From NCBI GenBank assembly GCA_021371955.1, contig JAJFVD010000006.1:1-64000 (forward strand): a stretch of 64,000 bases of DNA, in the 5' to 3' direction. The position numbers and the translations under genes were made by a program. The stretch comes from Bacteroidales bacterium. GTDB lineage: Bacteria > Bacteroidota > Bacteroidia > Bacteroidales > UBA932. Positions 62,687-64,000 of the stretch are shown in pieces. Numbering within the stretch: position 1 is the first letter of the stretch; the number at the start of each line of letters is the position of its first letter. The notes under the pieces were generated by a model. It saw only the letters and a program-made list of their open reading frames with translations. It was not told where the DNA came from and ran no database searches.

Positions 62687-64000
62687 TTATTTGTTTATGA
62701 GCGTTTTAATGAGTCTCACAATTTCTCCTATCCATAATACAACCGAAGTGGAAGCAATAATAATTACCCAGTCCCGGAAGCTCAAAGGTTCTGTGCGGAA
62801 TGCATCGCCGCCAAACTGAACAATTAAAATCTGGCCAACAACAATCAGCAGCGAAACGAAAACGAATCCGGGGCTTTTCAGTATTCCTTTAAAAGATGAT
62901 CCGCCTATTCCAAAACTTTTTGCATTGAACATGTTCCAGAATTGCAACATCACAAAAGCAGTAAAGAAAAGAGAGAGGTTATATCTTGAGATTTCTCCTG
63001 CTGCATCTGTAAGATTGAAAAGGAGCACCAACAGCACTACAACGAAAAGCAGGCCGGTAAAAAGAATGTTCCACCTCATTGGCTTTGTTATGATAAATGC
63101 CGACGAATCTCTTGGTTTGTCGTGCATTACCTTTGGATTGGGAGGAAGTGAAGCGAGTGCCCCTGCAGCAAAAGTGTCCATTATGAGGTTTACCCACAGC
63201 ATTTGTGTTACCGTGAGAGGAAGTTCGTGGCCAAAGATAGTGCCCAGCAGAACTATAATTAGTGCAGAAAGATTTATTGTAAGCTGAAAAATTATAAACT
63301 TCTGGATGTTCTGATAAAGCGAACGCCCCCACATAACCGCAGTAGCGATTGAATTAAAGGAGTCGTCCAGCAGAGTTATATCGCTCGCCTCTTTTGCAAC
63401 TGATGTTCCTGTACCCATTGAAAGCCCCACATTGGCAAAGTTAAGAGCCGGAGCATCATTTGTACCGTCACCGGTAACTGCCACAACCTCTCCTCGTTTC
63501 TGCAAAAGCTGAACAAGCCGTTGTTTGTCGGTAGGTCTTGCACGGCACATAATTTTAAGAACAGCTACTCTTTTGAATGCCTCTTCATCGGAAAGTTTTT
63601 CAAAGTCTACCCCAGTGATAATTGCGTCTTCGGAGTAACCCTCTTTTAATATTCCTATCTGCCTTCCTATTTCCTTTGCCGTTCCAGGTGTATCTCCGGT
63701 AACAATTTTAACATCTATGCCTGCTCTGAGGCATCTTGAAACTGCATCCGGAACATCGTCCCTCACTGGGTCCGAAATTGCCACAACGCCAAGATATGAC
63801 AGCCCGTCCGAAGCAATTGCCTCTACAGACCTGTTGTCGTTTTCCTCAACCTCTTTCCATGCAAAAGCCAGAGTTCTCATAGCCTTGCCCTGATATCCCA
63901 GAAGTTTTTCCTTTATGCCTTCAGGATGATCTTTGCATTTCCCGATTACTATTTCCGGAGCACCTTTCACATAAAGCACTTTTTTACCCAGGGTAGCATT
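62687..64000 (-). CDS. Calcium-type P-type ATPase, 5' end outside window
   Basis: About 438 C-terminal residues are visible. The frame continues without a stop to the window edge; an apparent start at 63979 is internal. Motifs are KGAPEIV in the nucleotide-binding domain, VTGDTPGTAKEIG, CRARPTDKQRLV and the hinge TGDGTNDAPALNFANVGLSMG. Several membrane helices follow, including LTVTQMLWVNLIMDTFAAGAL. The latter fits the cation-binding M6 region of PMCA/SERCA-like Ca2+ pumps. The full protein would be about 850-900 residues. It lies 3 bp upstream of the TlpA-like gene. Confidence 0.92.
   Translation of the reverse strand, partial: NATLGKKVLYVKGAPEIVIGKCKDHPEGIKEKLLGYQGKAMRTLAFAWKEVEENDNRSVEAIASDGLSYLGVVAISDPVRDDVPDAVSRCLRAGIDVKIVTGDTPGTAKEIGRQIGILKEGYSEDAIITGVDFEKLSDEEAFKRVAVLKIMCRARPTDKQRLVQLLQKRGEVVAVTGDGTNDAPALNFANVGLSMGTGTSVAKEASDITLLDDSFNSIATAVMWGRSLYQNIQKFIIFQLTINLSALIIVLLGTIFGHELPLTVTQMLWVNLIMDTFAAGALASLPPNPKVMHDKPRDSSAFIITKPMRWNILFTGLLFVVVLLVLLFNLTDAAGEISRYNLSLFFTAFVMLQFWNMFNAKSFGIGGSSFKGILKSPGFVFVSLLIVVGQILIVQFGGDAFRTEPLSFRDWVIIIASTSVVLWIGEIVRLIKTLINK

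Overview
The window looks like a chromosomal segment of an anaerobic member of the Bacteroidales (phylum Bacteroidota). Three things point there. Promoters repeatedly show the Bacteroidota -33 TTTG / -7 TAnnTTTG pattern instead of TTGACA/TATAAT. The gene content is typical of the order: methylmalonyl-CoA mutase mutA-mutB, a metY-metX-thrA-asd operon, FISUMP and SPOR lipoproteins, YitT pairs and large AraC-type sensors. Most housekeeping genes read as Bacteroidales orthologues. Genus and species cannot be fixed from the sequence alone.

Layout. Positions 1-4520 are visibly AT-rich and accessory in character: a 3'-truncated undecaprenyl diphosphate synthase, a TetR repressor with two matching operators, an XRE regulator, and a two-gene operon of a hypothetical protein and an AAA ATPase. 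This block ends at a tRNA-Phe gene with a strong terminator. From 4640 to 16960 lies a core region: efp, a transglutaminase lipoprotein, an O-methyltransferase, an M16 protease, dnaX, lptB, a Spy-like metal-binding protein and mutAB. After a response regulator and an SMP-30-like protein comes an eight-gene arsenic operon (19178-24231): arsR, a small thioredoxin, ArsF-like, ArsG-like, arsP-like permease, arsC, arsM and acr3. It combines inorganic arsenic efflux, reduction and methylation with predicted organoarsenical handling.

Positions 24228-28597 hold a leftward hydrogen module: a group B type [FeFe] hydrogenase, a sensory [FeFe] hydrogenase with a PAS domain, and a SpoIIE-type phosphatase. 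Diverging from it is a methionine/threonine-branch operon (metY, metX, thrA, asd). It is preceded by a 37-codon leader peptide whose tail is packed with Met codons that overlap a GNRA-capped hairpin, so it is probably an attenuation-type switch. parE follows with its own promoter and a perfect terminator. Next come a DUF2442/DUF4160 pair, two tandem AraC-type regulators, two overlapping YitT proteins, phzF-like, leuS, an M28 peptidase fused to a TonB C-terminal domain, a VOC protein, a PAS protein, gcvT and a SPOR lipoprotein.

The right end carries capA-like, phoH, an N-acyl-D-amino-acid deacylase, apbE, a FISUMP lipoprotein, lemA with two TPM-domain proteins, a metallophosphoesterase, a lipoprotein hydrolase, class I fumarase, prfB with its programmed frameshift, recX, a TlpA-like lipoprotein, and the C-terminal part of a calcium-type P-type ATPase that runs off the window.

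The items most worth following up are the Met leader peptide before metY, the TetR two-operator circuit linked to uppS, the hydrogen-sensing trio, the arsenic cluster, and two genes (dnaX, capA-like) whose promoters sit so close to the start codon that their mRNAs should be leaderless.
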